In this document: positions 33,317 through 42,401 of the stretch, piece by piece | Layout: each line of letters begins with the position of its first letter | Numbering within the stretch: the stretch's first letter is position 1 | NCBI RefSeq assembly: GCF_000718005.1 | Contig: NZ_JODV01000021.1 | Reading direction: 5' to 3' (one strand) | Source of the DNA: Actinoalloteichus_B caeruleus | Lineage (GTDB): Bacteria > Actinomycetota > Actinomycetes > Mycobacteriales > Pseudonocardiaceae | DNA length: 64,000 bases | The notes under the pieces: model-generated | Database searches by the model: none | What the model was told of the DNA's origin: nothing | What the model saw: the letters and a program-made list of their open reading frames with translations, nothing else | Position numbers and translations under genes: made by a program

Positions 33317-33889
33317 TCAGCTCGAGGTCTGCCCGTCCAGCGTCTCCCGCAGGATGTCGGCGTGTCCGGCGTGCTGGGCGGTCTCGATGATCACGTGCGC
33401 CACCACCCGTCGGATGCTGTGCACCGTGCCGGGCTGGTGCCAGGGTGCCTCGGGCAGGGGGTGGGCGGTCGAGAGGTCGGGCACGCCGTTGATGATCTCC
33501 TCCGTGCGGGCGGCGACCTGCTCGTAGCGGGTGAGGATGCCGGCGAGGGTGTCCTGCGGCGACCACTGGAAGTCGTTCTGGTGGTCGATCATCCACTGGG
33601 GGAACTCACGTGCGGTGCCGGCGGCCACGTCGTCCCAGGTGACGCCCTCGGGCAGCTCGTAGCGCAGGGCCGACGGGCCGTGGAGCACGAAGTTCATCCA
33701 CTCCTCCTCCGCGCTGGTCACGTGCTTGACGATTCCGCCCAGGCACAGCGCGCTGGCGGTGGGCCGTTCGGCGAGCTGCTGGTCGCTGAGCCCCTGGACG
33801 GTCGTGATCAGGGCGGCGCGGGCGGCGGCGAGCGCGTCGAGCAGGTCGGCCCGCTCGGTGTCGAGAGCGGCGGCGGGGGTGGTGGACAC
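33317..33889 (-). CDS. DinB-family protein (DUF664 type)
   Basis: A 190-residue four-helix protein: ERADLLDALAAARAALITTVQGLSDQQL, then LGGIVKHVTSAEEEWMNFVL with a ligand histidine, and RRVVAHVIIETAQHAGHADILRETLDG with the H-x-x-x-H ligands of the metal site. Proteins of this class are likely mycothiol-dependent transferases for detoxification. It is divergent from a YafY-type regulator, a pairing seen often in actinomycetes. The GTG at 33889 is preceded by GGAGA. Confidence 0.83.
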   Translation of the reverse strand: MSTTPAAALDTERADLLDALAAARAALITTVQGLSDQQLAERPTASALCLGGIVKHVTSAEEEWMNFVLHGPSALRYELPEGVTWDDVAAGTAREFPQWMIDHQNDFQWSPQDTLAGILTRYEQVAARTEEIINGVPDLSTAHPLPEAPWHQPGTVHSIRRVVAHVIIETAQHAGHADILRETLDGQTSS

Positions 33890-33952
33890 GGGGTCTCCGT
33901 CCTCGTGGTGGGTGTCGTTGACTGGCACGTCGCCCACGATGGCACCGGAAGA

Positions 33953-33967
33953 GGACAGGGTGTGTCC
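33953..33967. promoter_or_regulatory. Palindrome between DinB and YafY genes
   Basis: GGACA-GGGTG-TGTCC lies in the 102-bp divergent gap, 25 bp before the regulator's ATG. It is the only clear dyad there and is the likely YafY binding site. Confidence 0.55.
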
Positions 33968-33991
33968 GCTTCTTCGGGCATGCTGGAAACC

Positions 33992-34981
33992 ATGCCGACA
34001 ACCTCGGCGAGGCTGCTGTCGTTGCTCTCGCTGCTCCAGACGCGTCGGGACTGGCCGGGTCCGGCGTTGGCCGAACGGCTGGGTGTCAGCCCGCGCACCG
34101 TGCGCCGGGACGTCGACCGCCTCCGGGAACTCGGCTATCCCATCGGCGCCGTGAAGGGGCCCGACGGGGGCTACCGGCTCGGGGCGGGCAGTGAGCTGCC
34201 GCCGTTGCTGTTCGACGACGAGCAGGCGGTCGCGTTGGCCATCGCGCTCCAGATCGCCACCGTGACGGGGGCGGGTATCGAGGAGGCCTCGGCGCGGGCG
34301 CTCACCACGGTGCGGCAGGTGCTGCCGGCCCGGTTGCGCCGTCGCATCGACACCTTCCCGTTCACCTCGGTGGAGCCACCGGCGCGGACGGGCGGCCGTG
34401 TCGCCAGCGCCGTGCTCGTGGCGCTCGGCGCCGCCGTCCACGCCAGGGAGGTGCTCCGGTTCGACTACGCCAGCCCGGTGGACCAGGGGGAGGGCGGCGT
34501 GGGCGGACCGCCTCGGCGGGTGGAGCCCCACCACCTGGTCGCCTGGGGTGGGCGCTGGTACCTGGTGGCCTGGGATCTGGATCGCGGGGACTGGCGGACC
34601 TTCCGCGCCGACCGGATCACCCCGCGCACCCCGACGGGGCCTCGATTCACCCCCAGGCCGTTACCGGGAGGTGGGGTGTCCGCCTTCGTGACCAGCCGGT
34701 TCCTCGGGGCGGGCGAGTCCGGTGACTGGCCCTGTCGTGGTGAGGTGATCCTCGATCTTCCCGCGTCGGCGGTGACCCGCCACTCGTGGGACGGGGTGGT
34801 GGAGGCCGTCGGCCCGGACCGCTGTCGCCTGGTCCTGGGTTCGTGGTCCTGGACGCGGCTGGCCGCCGAGATCGGTTCCTTCGACGTCGACCTGGAGATC
34901 GTCGGGCCGCGTGAGTTGCGGGAGGCTTTCGCGCGTCTGGCCCGCCGCTACTCGGCGGCGGTGTCGGCCTCCGGGGAGTGA
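33992..34981 (+). CDS. YafY-family regulator with HTH and WYL domains
   Basis: A 329-residue protein. Residues 1-60 are an HTH_11 winged helix (RLLSLLSLLQTRRDWPGPALAERLGVSPRTVRRDVDRLRELGYP). The WYL domain at about 140-235 has VEPHHLVAWGGRWYLVAWDLDRGDWRTFRADRI, with W-Y-L intact, a fold that senses nucleic acids or small ligands. A WCX extension completes the C-terminus. It probably represses itself and the divergent DinB gene. Start choices are ATG 33980 or 33992; the latter directly precedes the conserved part. Confidence 0.87.
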   Translation: MPTTSARLLSLLSLLQTRRDWPGPALAERLGVSPRTVRRDVDRLRELGYPIGAVKGPDGGYRLGAGSELPPLLFDDEQAVALAIALQIATVTGAGIEEASARALTTVRQVLPARLRRRIDTFPFTSVEPPARTGGRVASAVLVALGAAVHAREVLRFDYASPVDQGEGGVGGPPRRVEPHHLVAWGGRWYLVAWDLDRGDWRTFRADRITPRTPTGPRFTPRPLPGGGVSAFVTSRFLGAGESGDWPCRGEVILDLPASAVTRHSWDGVVEAVGPDRCRLVLGSWSWTRLAAEIGSFDVDLEIVGPRELREAFARLARRYSAAVSASGE

Positions 34982-35157
34982 TCCGAGGGCCGAGGGCCAA
35001 GGCTGTGGTCGGGTTCGTCGCCCGGCGCCCCGGAAGGCCCGTGCCGGCATCCGACCTCGGTGTGGTCGTCGTGGTCCGGTGGGACGCCGTGTCCGTGGGG
35101 TGAGCGCGCCCGAGGTGGCTGTGGTGGCGTCACGGGTCCCCTCCGCGCACACCATTT

Positions 35158-35172
35158 TTGCCATACCGGCAA
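35158..35172. promoter_or_regulatory. Short palindrome upstream of the reductase-methyltransferase pair
   Basis: TTGCC-ATACC-GGCAA lies 60 bp before the ATG of the thioredoxin-reductase-like gene, in the only AT-rich patch of that 250-bp gap. Function is inferred from position. Confidence 0.4.
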
Positions 35173-35231
35173 CAGGAGTTGGCGACATCGCGTCTCGGTC
35201 GGCACTCTCGTGTCGGAGAGGAGGTCCTGAG

Positions 35232-36290
35232 ATGACCGAGAGGGAGAACGGTGCCCCGCAGGAAGATCGGCGCGCGGGGCCCCGGTGGGACGTCGTCGTC
35301 ATCGGCGGCGGGCCGGCGGGGCTGAGCGGCGCGCTGACCCTGGCCAGGGCGCGGCGTTCGGTGCTGGTGATCGACGACGGTCGGCCGCGCAACGTGTCGG
35401 CGGCCCACGCCCACAACTACCTGACCCGCGACGGCGCGGCACCGACTGAACTGCTGGACAGCGGTCGCGCCGAGGTCGCCTCCTACGGCGGGGAGTTCCT
35501 GACCGGGACCGTCGTGTCCGCCACCCGGGGCGGCGGCGGGGAGTTCCAGCTCACGACGGCGGACGGGACGGTGGTGGACAGCCGGCGGTTGCTGGTGGCC
35601 ACCGGCCTGGTCGACGAACTGCCCCCGGTGCCCGGTCTTCGGGAGCGGTGGGGCCGGGAGGTGCTGCACTGCCCGTACTGCCACGGCTGGGAGGTGCGGG
35701 ACCAGCGCATCGGGGTGCTGGCCACCGGGCCGATGGCGGTGCACGCGGCGCTGCTCTGGCGGCAGTGGAGCACCGACGTCACGCTGTTCGAGCACACCTG
35801 GGCCGGACCGACCCCCGAGGAGGCCGAGCAGCTCGCCGCACGTGGTGTCACCCGGGTGCGGGGAGAGGTCACCGGGGTGCGGCTGGAGGAGGACCGACTG
35901 GCCGGGGTCACCCTGGGTGGCGGCCGCCAGGTGGACTGCCAGGCGCTGGTGGTGTCGCCGCGTTTCGCGGCCCGTGCCGAGGTGCTCAGCGATCTCGGAC
36001 TGACCGCCGCCGACCAGGAGATGCGGGGCCACTCCATCGGAGCGCACGTACCGGCGGACCCCACGGGCGCCACCACCGTGCCGGGGGTGTGGGTGGCCGG
36101 CAACGTGACGAGCCTGGCCGACCAGATCGTCGGAGCCGCCGCCTCGGGCGTCCGCGCGGGGGCCCTGATCAACACCGACCTGGTCACCGAGGACACCGCC
36201 GAGGCCGTGCGGGCCTACGGCGGGTTCACCCCCCGCCGGGAACAGGAGGTCACCGACCGGGTCGTGGGTGGCGCGCGGCACGGCCTGTGA
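35232..36290 (+). CDS. Thioredoxin-reductase-like FAD oxidoreductase (GliT-like)
   Basis: A 352-residue flavoprotein. FAD motif VVVIGGGPAG is at 21-30; the redox pair is CPYC (147-150) in the context HCPYCHGWE, the form found in dithiol oxidases such as GliT/HlmI rather than the CATC of true thioredoxin reductase. NAD(P) motif residues follow at about 160-170, and VAGNVTSLADQIVGAAASG is the second FAD motif. It may oxidise dithiols or thiols of a metabolite. A strong AGGAGGT precedes the ATG. A methyltransferase gene follows 147 bp later on the same strand, a common partner of this family. Confidence 0.85.
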   Translation: MTERENGAPQEDRRAGPRWDVVVIGGGPAGLSGALTLARARRSVLVIDDGRPRNVSAAHAHNYLTRDGAAPTELLDSGRAEVASYGGEFLTGTVVSATRGGGGEFQLTTADGTVVDSRRLLVATGLVDELPPVPGLRERWGREVLHCPYCHGWEVRDQRIGVLATGPMAVHAALLWRQWSTDVTLFEHTWAGPTPEEAEQLAARGVTRVRGEVTGVRLEEDRLAGVTLGGGRQVDCQALVVSPRFAARAEVLSDLGLTAADQEMRGHSIGAHVPADPTGATTVPGVWVAGNVTSLADQIVGAAASGVRAGALINTDLVTEDTAEAVRAYGGFTPRREQEVTDRVVGGARHGL

Positions 36291-36437
36291 CCCGGTGCCC
36301 GCGTCCCCGTTCCTGGGCCGCGCCCCGGCGCCGGCGTCCCGGGACCAGCCCGCCCGCCCCAGCCCACCGACGGGCTCCCCGGACGGGGCCGACGGCGGGA
36401 GACACGACGTCACCACCACCGCGACGAGGAGTCGACC

Positions 36438-37073
36438 ATGTCCACTGCCGCCAGCCAGGACGAACAGTTCTGGAACGACCTCTACGACCGCTCGGACCGG
36501 ATCTGGAGCGGCAGACCCAACGCCGCACTCGTGCGGGAGACCACTGACCTGAGCCCCGGCCACGCCCTGGACCTGGGGTGCGGTGAGGGAGGGGACGCCG
36601 TCTGGCTGGCCAGCCGGGGTTGGCGGGTCACCGCCACCGACATCTCCCGGGTGGCATTGGCCCGAACCCGGCGACACGCCGACGAGGCCGGCGTCGGCCA
36701 CCTCGTCGACGACGAACACCACGACCTCGCGGTGTCCTTCCCCGCCGGGGAGTTCGACCTCGTCTCCGCGCAGTTCCTCCAGTCACCGAGGGAACTGCCC
36801 CGGGAACGGGTCCTGCGCAGGGCGGCGGCCGCGGTGCGACCGGGCGGGACGCTGCTGGTCGTCGGGCACGCCGCCGGCCCGTCCTGGGCCACGGGCGAGC
36901 ACCAGGAGGTGAGGTTCCCGAGCGCGCGGGAGGTCCTGGACAGCCTGGCGCTGGCGGATCAGGAGTGGGAGGAGCTGCGCTGCGAGGAGTGGACCCGCGC
37001 CCAGGACGGCCCGGACGGCCAGCCCGGTGCCATGACCGACAGCATCGTCCGGGTCCGGCGGCGCCAGCGGTGA
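36438..37073 (+). CDS. Class I SAM-dependent methyltransferase
   Basis: A 211-residue enzyme: FWNDLYDRSDRIWSGRPN is the conserved opening of the thiol/tellurite-resistance type, the SAM motif is ALDLGCGEGGDAVWLASRGW (about 43-62), and ATDIS marks the acidic ribose-binding loop. The C-terminal part ends in DSIVRVRRR. Together with the preceding flavoprotein it could detoxify thiols by oxidation or S-methylation; this is inference from neighbours. The ATG at 36438 fits the family start. Confidence 0.86.
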   Translation: MSTAASQDEQFWNDLYDRSDRIWSGRPNAALVRETTDLSPGHALDLGCGEGGDAVWLASRGWRVTATDISRVALARTRRHADEAGVGHLVDDEHHDLAVSFPAGEFDLVSAQFLQSPRELPRERVLRRAAAAVRPGGTLLVVGHAAGPSWATGEHQEVRFPSAREVLDSLALADQEWEELRCEEWTRAQDGPDGQPGAMTDSIVRVRRRQR

Positions 37074-37205
37074 CCAGGAGGTGGACAGCGTCGTCCGCCT
37101 CCCGCCGGTTTCCCCGCCGCCCTCGGTGCGCCTGGCCCCCGGAACCGGGTGGACACTGCTGCTACCGTGGCCGGGAGCAGTGTTCCCAGCAGGGGGAGAC
37201 CGAAC

Positions 37206-37245
37206 GTGGTGAGTGACGACGACATCTCCGGGTGAGCCCGGATGT
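37206..37245 (+). promoter_or_regulatory. Leader ORF and hairpin upstream of the ABC-F gene
   Basis: GTG at 37206 opens a 9-codon frame (MVSDDDISG, stop TGA 37233-37235) with GGGGAGA as ribosome binding site. CCGGG-TGAG-CCCGG, extended by ACAT/ATGT, forms a hairpin across its stop codon. The stop overlaps a GTG (37232) that is in frame with the ABC-F gene. Short leader ORFs with overlapping stems control many ABC-F and Erm genes by ribosome stalling; the role here is inferred. Confidence 0.5.
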
Positions 37246-37360
37246 GCCCTGGCTGCCGGCATCAGCGTGTGACGCCGCCGGGGCCGCCGTCGTCCCTTCC
37301 TCCTCCCGTTCCCGTCCCGCGCGTGCGGGGCCGGACGGTCCGAGCACCGCGAGGTATCCC

Positions 37361-39028
37361 ATGTCCGATGCCGCCATCACCTGTTCCGACCTGTCCTTCG
37401 CCTGGCCCGACGGCACCACGGTCCTCCAGGGCCTGTCCTGCGCCCTCGGGGCCGGCCGCACCGGCCTGGTCGCACCCAACGGCGCCGGCAAGAGCACCCT
37501 CCTCCGCCTGATCGCCGGCGAGCAGCAGCCCACCGGGGGAAGCGTCACCACACGCGGCGTCGTCGGGTACCTCCCGCAGACGCTCCCGCTGTCCAGTGAC
37601 CTGAGCGTCGCCGAGGTGCTGGGAGTGGCGCCACGGCTGGCCGCGCTCGCCGCGATCGAGGCCGGCGACACCCGCGAGGAGCTGTTCGACACCATCGGCG
37701 ACGACTGGGACGTCCAGGACCGCACCCGCACCGAGCTGGACCGGCTCGGACTCCACGACGTCCGTCCCGAACACCGGCTGGGCACGCTCAGCGGGGGGCA
37801 GATCGTCTCCCTCGGCCTGGCGGCCCGGCTGCTGGCCCGCCCCGACGTCCTGCTGCTCGACGAACCCACCAACAACCTCGACCTGGCCGCCCGCCGCCGG
37901 CTGTCCGAGGTGCTCGCATCCTGGCAGGGATGCCTGGTCGTCGTCAGCCACGACCGGACGCTGCTGGACCAGATGGACCGCATCGCCGAACTGGACCGGG
38001 GTCGGCTCCGCTTCCACGGAGGGAACTTCACCTCCTACGAACAGGCTGTCCGCGCCGAACGGGAGACCGCCGAACGCGCCGTCCGCAGCGCCGAGCAGGA
38101 GGTCCGCCGGGAGAAGCGGGAGATGCAACAGGCCGGGGAGCGGGCCGAGCGGCGGGCCAGTACCGCGGCACGCAACCTGGGCAACGCGGGCCTGCCGAGG
38201 ATCGTCGCGGGCGGGTTGAAGCGCGGCGCGCAGGAGTCGGCGGGCCGTGCCAGGGAGACCCACGCCGCCAGGGTGGCCGAGGCGAGGACGCGGTTGGAGG
38301 AGGCTGAACGCGCCGTCCGGGACGACCAGCGGATCTCCCTCGACCTGCCCGCGACGCACCTGCCCGCCGGGCGGACGGTGTTCCTCGGGCAGGGGCTCCG
38401 GGTGCGGCGTGGTGACCGTGACCTCTTCGGTGGCGACGGGGTCGACCTGGCCATCCGAGGCCCCGAACGGATCGCGCTGACCGGTGCCAACGCCTCGGGG
38501 AAGTCCACCCTGCTCCGTCTCGTCTCCGGCGAGTGGCGGCCGGACGAGGGGACGACCCGTCGGGTGGAGGGGCGGATCGCCGCGCTGTCGCAACGACTGG
38601 ACCTGCTCGATCCCGACCGGACGGTGGCGGAGAACCTCGCCGCCTTCGCACCCGAGCTGCCGCCGTCGCGGCGGATGCACCTGCTCGCCCGGTTCCTGTT
38701 CCGGGGCGGACGCGCCCAGCTACCGGTGGGCGCGCTCTCCGGTGGGGAGCGGCTCCGCGCCACGTTGGCCTGCGTCCTGTTCGCCGAGCCCGCTCCCCAG
38801 TTGCTGCTGCTCGACGAACCCACCAACAACCTGGACCTGGTCAGCGTCGGCCAGTTGGAGAGCGCGCTGAACGCCTACCAGGGTGCGTTCGTCGTGGTCA
38901 GCCACGACGAACGGTTCCTCTCGGCGATCGGGGTCCAGCGTTGGCTGCGGTTGTCCGAGGGACGGCTGGTGGAGGATTCCCGGCCCGGTGAGACCGTCCG
39001 GCCGTCGCGGCCCCCAGCAGGGAGATGA
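37361..39028 (+). CDS. ABC-F ATPase, probable antibiotic-resistance ribosome protection protein
   Basis: A 555-residue protein with two ATPase domains and no membrane part. First domain: Walker A PNGAGKS (39-45), LSGGQ (143-147), LLLDEPTNNLD (164-174); second domain: NASGKST, LSGGERLR, LLLDEPTNNLD near the end. The linker of about 90 residues, rich in Glu and Arg, is the P-site tRNA interaction motif that enters the ribosome and dislodges bound drugs. In actinomycetes such proteins protect from macrolides, lincosamides or streptogramins. The ATG at 37361 has GAGGT in front. A leader ORF with hairpin lies upstream. Its stop is only 8 bp from the convergent EamA gene. Confidence 0.88.
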   Translation: MSDAAITCSDLSFAWPDGTTVLQGLSCALGAGRTGLVAPNGAGKSTLLRLIAGEQQPTGGSVTTRGVVGYLPQTLPLSSDLSVAEVLGVAPRLAALAAIEAGDTREELFDTIGDDWDVQDRTRTELDRLGLHDVRPEHRLGTLSGGQIVSLGLAARLLARPDVLLLDEPTNNLDLAARRRLSEVLASWQGCLVVVSHDRTLLDQMDRIAELDRGRLRFHGGNFTSYEQAVRAERETAERAVRSAEQEVRREKREMQQAGERAERRASTAARNLGNAGLPRIVAGGLKRGAQESAGRARETHAARVAEARTRLEEAERAVRDDQRISLDLPATHLPAGRTVFLGQGLRVRRGDRDLFGGDGVDLAIRGPERIALTGANASGKSTLLRLVSGEWRPDEGTTRRVEGRIAALSQRLDLLDPDRTVAENLAAFAPELPPSRRMHLLARFLFRGGRAQLPVGALSGGERLRATLACVLFAEPAPQLLLLDEPTNNLDLVSVGQLESALNAYQGAFVVVSHDERFLSAIGVQRWLRLSEGRLVEDSRPGETVRPSRPPAGR

Positions 39029-39036
39029 CCTGACCG

Positions 39037-40023
39037 TCACCGGCCCGGTTCCACGCCGCCCCCGGGGCGCGAGGGCGGCGCACCGGGGGCGGTCCCGGCC
39101 GAGGGGGTGGCCTGGCGTGGCGCGCTCTCGGCGCGCGGCGGCGCGTGCCGCCGGGTCAGGGCCACCCCCACCAGCACGACCACCATCCCGAGCACGACGC
39201 GGACGTCCACCACCTCGGAGAGCACCACCGCCCCCAGGGACACCGAGACCACCGGGAGGAGGTACCCGACACTGGCCGTGGTCGTGGCGCCGACGTCCCC
39301 GATGAGCCGGAAGTTCAGGTAGAAGGTGAGCCCCGTGCTCAGCACGCCCAGTGCCACCACCGCGGCCCAGCCCGTCGCGGTCACCGACGGCGGGGACGCG
39401 GGCAGGCCGTCCACCAGCAGCAGGGGGATGCTCAGCCCGGTGGCCGCGAGGAGCTGCGCCGCCGAGAGGGCCAGCGGGCCCGAGCCGGTGCCGGTGAGGT
39501 GGCGGGCCATGTAGGTGAAGGCGACCGCGTAGCTGATCGCGGCGCCGAGCAGGGCGATCGCGCCGAGGCCGATGTCCACCGGTTGCCGCCACGGGGCGAG
39601 CAGCACCACCGTTCCGGCGAAACCGACGAGCAGGCCCGTCAGCCGCAGGGGGTGGGGGCGGCGTTCCATCCCCAGGACCAGTCCGAGCAGCAGGGACCAC
39701 AACGGGGTCGTGGCGTTCACCACCCCGGCCGTCCCCGAATCCACGGTCCGCTGGCCCACGGCGATCAGCAGGAAGGGCACCGCGTTGCACCACAACGCCG
39801 CGACCGTGACCCGGCCCCAGGTGGCCAGGTCGCGGGGCAGCCGTTGCCGGGCCAGCCCGGCCAGGAGCAGGAGCACCACCGCGCCCAACGCGCTGCGCAG
39901 CGTGGCGATCAAGGGTGGGGTCATGCCGCCCGCCAACGCCAGGTCGACCCAGAGGAACGCGGAACCCCACAGCAGGGCGAGCACGACCATCCGCCCCGCC
40001 ACGCCCCTGGTTTCGCCCAGCAC
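39037..40023 (-). CDS. EamA-family (DMT) transporter
   Basis: A 328-residue membrane protein with ten helices in two EamA repeats (VVLALLWGSAFLWVDLAL opens the first; GLGAIALLGAAISYAVAFTYM the second) and a 45-residue cytoplasmic tail rich in Pro and Arg. It should export a metabolite or amino acid. The GTG at 40023 is chosen because AGGAGG lies seven bases upstream; longer frames to 40104 start with TTG and lack such a site. It is divergent from a LysR regulator. Confidence 0.85.
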   Translation of the reverse strand: MLGETRGVAGRMVVLALLWGSAFLWVDLALAGGMTPPLIATLRSALGAVVLLLLAGLARQRLPRDLATWGRVTVAALWCNAVPFLLIAVGQRTVDSGTAGVVNATTPLWSLLLGLVLGMERRPHPLRLTGLLVGFAGTVVLLAPWRQPVDIGLGAIALLGAAISYAVAFTYMARHLTGTGSGPLALSAAQLLAATGLSIPLLLVDGLPASPPSVTATGWAAVVALGVLSTGLTFYLNFRLIGDVGATTTASVGYLLPVVSVSLGAVVLSEVVDVRVVLGMVVVLVGVALTRRHAPPRAESAPRQATPSAGTAPGAPPSRPGGGVEPGR

Positions 40024-40114
40024 CGCCGACCTCCTCGACTCGACCACGTCCTGTCCCGTTGAAGCCTGCCCCGCCACATACGTAAGGACAAGCGAAAGGT
40101 TCAACAGGAACGCG

Positions 40115-40127
40115 TAAGCTGAGCTAC
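40115..40127 (+). promoter_or_regulatory. -10 box of the LysR gene
   Basis: TAAGCT (40115-40120) lies seven bases before the ATG, with no Shine-Dalgarno sequence. This fits a leaderless transcript. Confidence 0.5.
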
Positions 40128-41042
40128 ATGTTGGACGTTCGTCGCCTCCAGACGTTGCGTGCCGTGATCACCACCGGGTCGATCACCTCGGCCGCCACGA
40201 ACCTGGGTTACACCCCCTCCGCCGTGAGCCAGCAGATCGGGACCCTGGAACGGGAAACGGGCTCCGCTCTGCTGGAACGCGTGGGCCGGGGAGTGCGCCC
40301 CACCGCCGCCGGCCGGCTCCTCGCCGAGCACGCGGCGACGATCGGGAAGGGGATCTCCGAAGCCGAGGCCGCGTTGGCCGACCTCCGCGCCGGCCGCACC
40401 GGCAGCCTGACGATCCCCTACGTCGCCACGGCCGGGGCGAACCTGGTGGCACCAGCACTGGCGCGACTGCGGTCCACCCACCCCGGGATCGGCGTCACGC
40501 TCCGGACCAGCGCGGACCCCGTGCCCGAAGTGCTGCGGGGCGAGGCCGACCTCGGGGTGGCCGTCCGGTCCGCCGGGTGGAGCGGCACCCCACCCCACCT
40601 GGTGCCGCTGGCCGACGACCCCTACCGGCTCGTGCTCCCACCCGGCCACCGACTGGCCACCCGGGACGCGGTGCCCCTCTCCGAACTCGCCCACGAACCC
40701 TGGGTGGGCGCCGAACCGCCCGGCCCGTGCCGGGACGTCGTGCTCACCGCCTGCGCCGCGGCCGGGTTCACGCCGTCCCCGGTGGTGGACGGTGTGGACT
40801 ACGCCACCGCCCAGGGTTTCGTCGCCGCGGGGCTCGGCGTGGCGCTGGTACCCGCCCTCGCCCTGCACGGCCCCCACCCCGGCGTGGTCGTCCGCGCGGT
40901 GCGCCACCCCGAGCCCGTGCGTCCCATCATCGCGGTGACCCGGCACGCCTCCGGGGAGCAACCGGCGGTGGAGGCGGCGCTCGCCGCGTTCCACGCCGCC
41001 GCCCGGGCCAGCCAGGTCACCCCGGAGTCACGAGGCACGTGA
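40128..41042 (+). CDS. LysR-family transcriptional regulator
   Basis: A 304-residue protein. The helix-turn-helix is at residues 1-60 (RRLQTLRAVITTGSITSAATNLGYTPSAVSQQIGTLE), the ligand domain at about 88-295, starting GRTGSLTIPYVATAG. It probably controls the divergent EamA exporter, a standard pairing. Its ligand is unknown. Confidence 0.9.
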   Translation: MLDVRRLQTLRAVITTGSITSAATNLGYTPSAVSQQIGTLERETGSALLERVGRGVRPTAAGRLLAEHAATIGKGISEAEAALADLRAGRTGSLTIPYVATAGANLVAPALARLRSTHPGIGVTLRTSADPVPEVLRGEADLGVAVRSAGWSGTPPHLVPLADDPYRLVLPPGHRLATRDAVPLSELAHEPWVGAEPPGPCRDVVLTACAAAGFTPSPVVDGVDYATAQGFVAAGLGVALVPALALHGPHPGVVVRAVRHPEPVRPIIAVTRHASGEQPAVEAALAAFHAAARASQVTPESRGT

Positions 41043-41158
41043 CCGGGGACCGACCACGGCGAGGAAACCCGACGGCGCGCCCCACCCCGGATCCCACCCC
41101 GGGGCCGGAGCGCCACCTCCGACCGGCGCCCGCGACGGCCAGGGCGGGACACGCGCGG

Positions 41159-42139
41159 TCAGGCCCGGCGCAGCCGCGCCAGGATGCCCTCGAGGTCACG
41201 GGTGAACATGTCATGCCGGAAGAAGTGCCCACCCGGCGCCTCATGCGCCTCGTGCGGGATACCAGCACCATCCAACACGGCGCGGAACTCCCGTTGCCCG
41301 GCGAGCACCTGACCCTCGTTGACGGTGTCGAACCAGTTCACCGGGTCAGGGCTGCTCCCCGCCACCAGGAAAACCCGCTTGCCCCGGTAGCTCTCCACGC
41401 GTTCGACCGGGTTGTCCGCGCTGACCCGTGCCTCGTCCCACGGCACGCCGTACACGGTCCCGCCGGCCAGGTCCAACGCACCCGAGGACAGGTTGGCCCA
41501 GTGCACCACCAGCCCGGCATCCCGACGCAGGCTCGCCGGACCGGAGTGGGAGCTCACCGACGCGAAGTGCCCGAAGTACTTCGCCGCGTACTTCAGGGCC
41601 CCGAACCCGCCCATCGAGAACCCGGCGACCCCACGCCCGTCGTACTCGGCGTAGGTGCGGAAGTGCGCGTCGATCCAGGGGAGGAGCTGGTGGATGTGGA
41701 AGTCCTCCCAGTTCCGAGGACCGGTGAGCGAACTGACCGGGTTGGAGTACCACCCGGCGTGCCCGCCGTCGGGCATCACGACGATGATCGGCTTGCCCCG
41801 GGTCAGCTCCCGGATCCCCTCCCGGTCGAAGCTGATGAAGTCCTGGTCCAGGCCGCCACCGTGCAGCAGGTAGAGCACGGGGTAGGTGCGACCGCTGGTG
41901 TGGTAATCCTCGGGCAACAGGACGTTGACCGCCGGGTTCCACCCGATCGCGTCGGTGGCGAACCGGTAGTACCACATGCGGGGGTCGTCCTCGCCGCGTT
42001 CCACGACGGTCAGCCCGTGACGCGCCACGGGTGACGCGGCGGCCGAGGCCACCGTGCCCCCCGCGCCAAGGGCCACCGCCGCGGTGACACCACCCACGGC
42101 TTTGAACAGAGTCCTGCGAGTGGGGCGAAAATCGCGCAC
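41159..42139 (-). CDS. Tat-exported alpha/beta-hydrolase, esterase/antigen-85-like
   Basis: A 326-residue secreted enzyme. A twin-arginine signal TRRTLFKAV (residues 7-15), a hydrophobic stretch and an AxA cleavage site near ASAAASP direct export of the folded protein. The hydrolase follows: oxyanion loop YLLHGGGLD, nucleophile elbow GFSMGG (about 171-176), acid in the SADNPVE/ SPDP region and final histidine in GGHFFRHD. This is the esterase-D/mycolyl-transferase fold; cutting of acyl or feruloyl esters is likely. It stands alone, 262 bp from a regulator on the same strand. Confidence 0.87.
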   Translation of the reverse strand: MRDFRPTRRTLFKAVGGVTAAVALGAGGTVASAAASPVARHGLTVVERGEDDPRMWYYRFATDAIGWNPAVNVLLPEDYHTSGRTYPVLYLLHGGGLDQDFISFDREGIRELTRGKPIIVVMPDGGHAGWYSNPVSSLTGPRNWEDFHIHQLLPWIDAHFRTYAEYDGRGVAGFSMGGFGALKYAAKYFGHFASVSSHSGPASLRRDAGLVVHWANLSSGALDLAGGTVYGVPWDEARVSADNPVERVESYRGKRVFLVAGSSPDPVNWFDTVNEGQVLAGQREFRAVLDGAGIPHEAHEAPGGHFFRHDMFTRDLEGILARLRRA

Positions 42140-42401
42140 GTGACCTCCTCGTGGAGAAGTGACCGATCCTGCGCTGGTGACAGGAGCGATTCACAGCGTG
42201 TCATCCGCCCGGTGCGTCCCGAGGGGTTTCGGGGAAAACACCCTGTGCTCACCCGAGCACCGATCGCGACGACGCGCCCGATCACGTGGCCGTGGGAGGG
42301 GCGGGAACACGCGCTCGCCGTGCGAGACGAACTGTCGGCACCGGCCCTCACCCGCATGGAGCGGCAGGCACCGAACGCGCCCCGCCCGGGACCACACCCC
42401 C

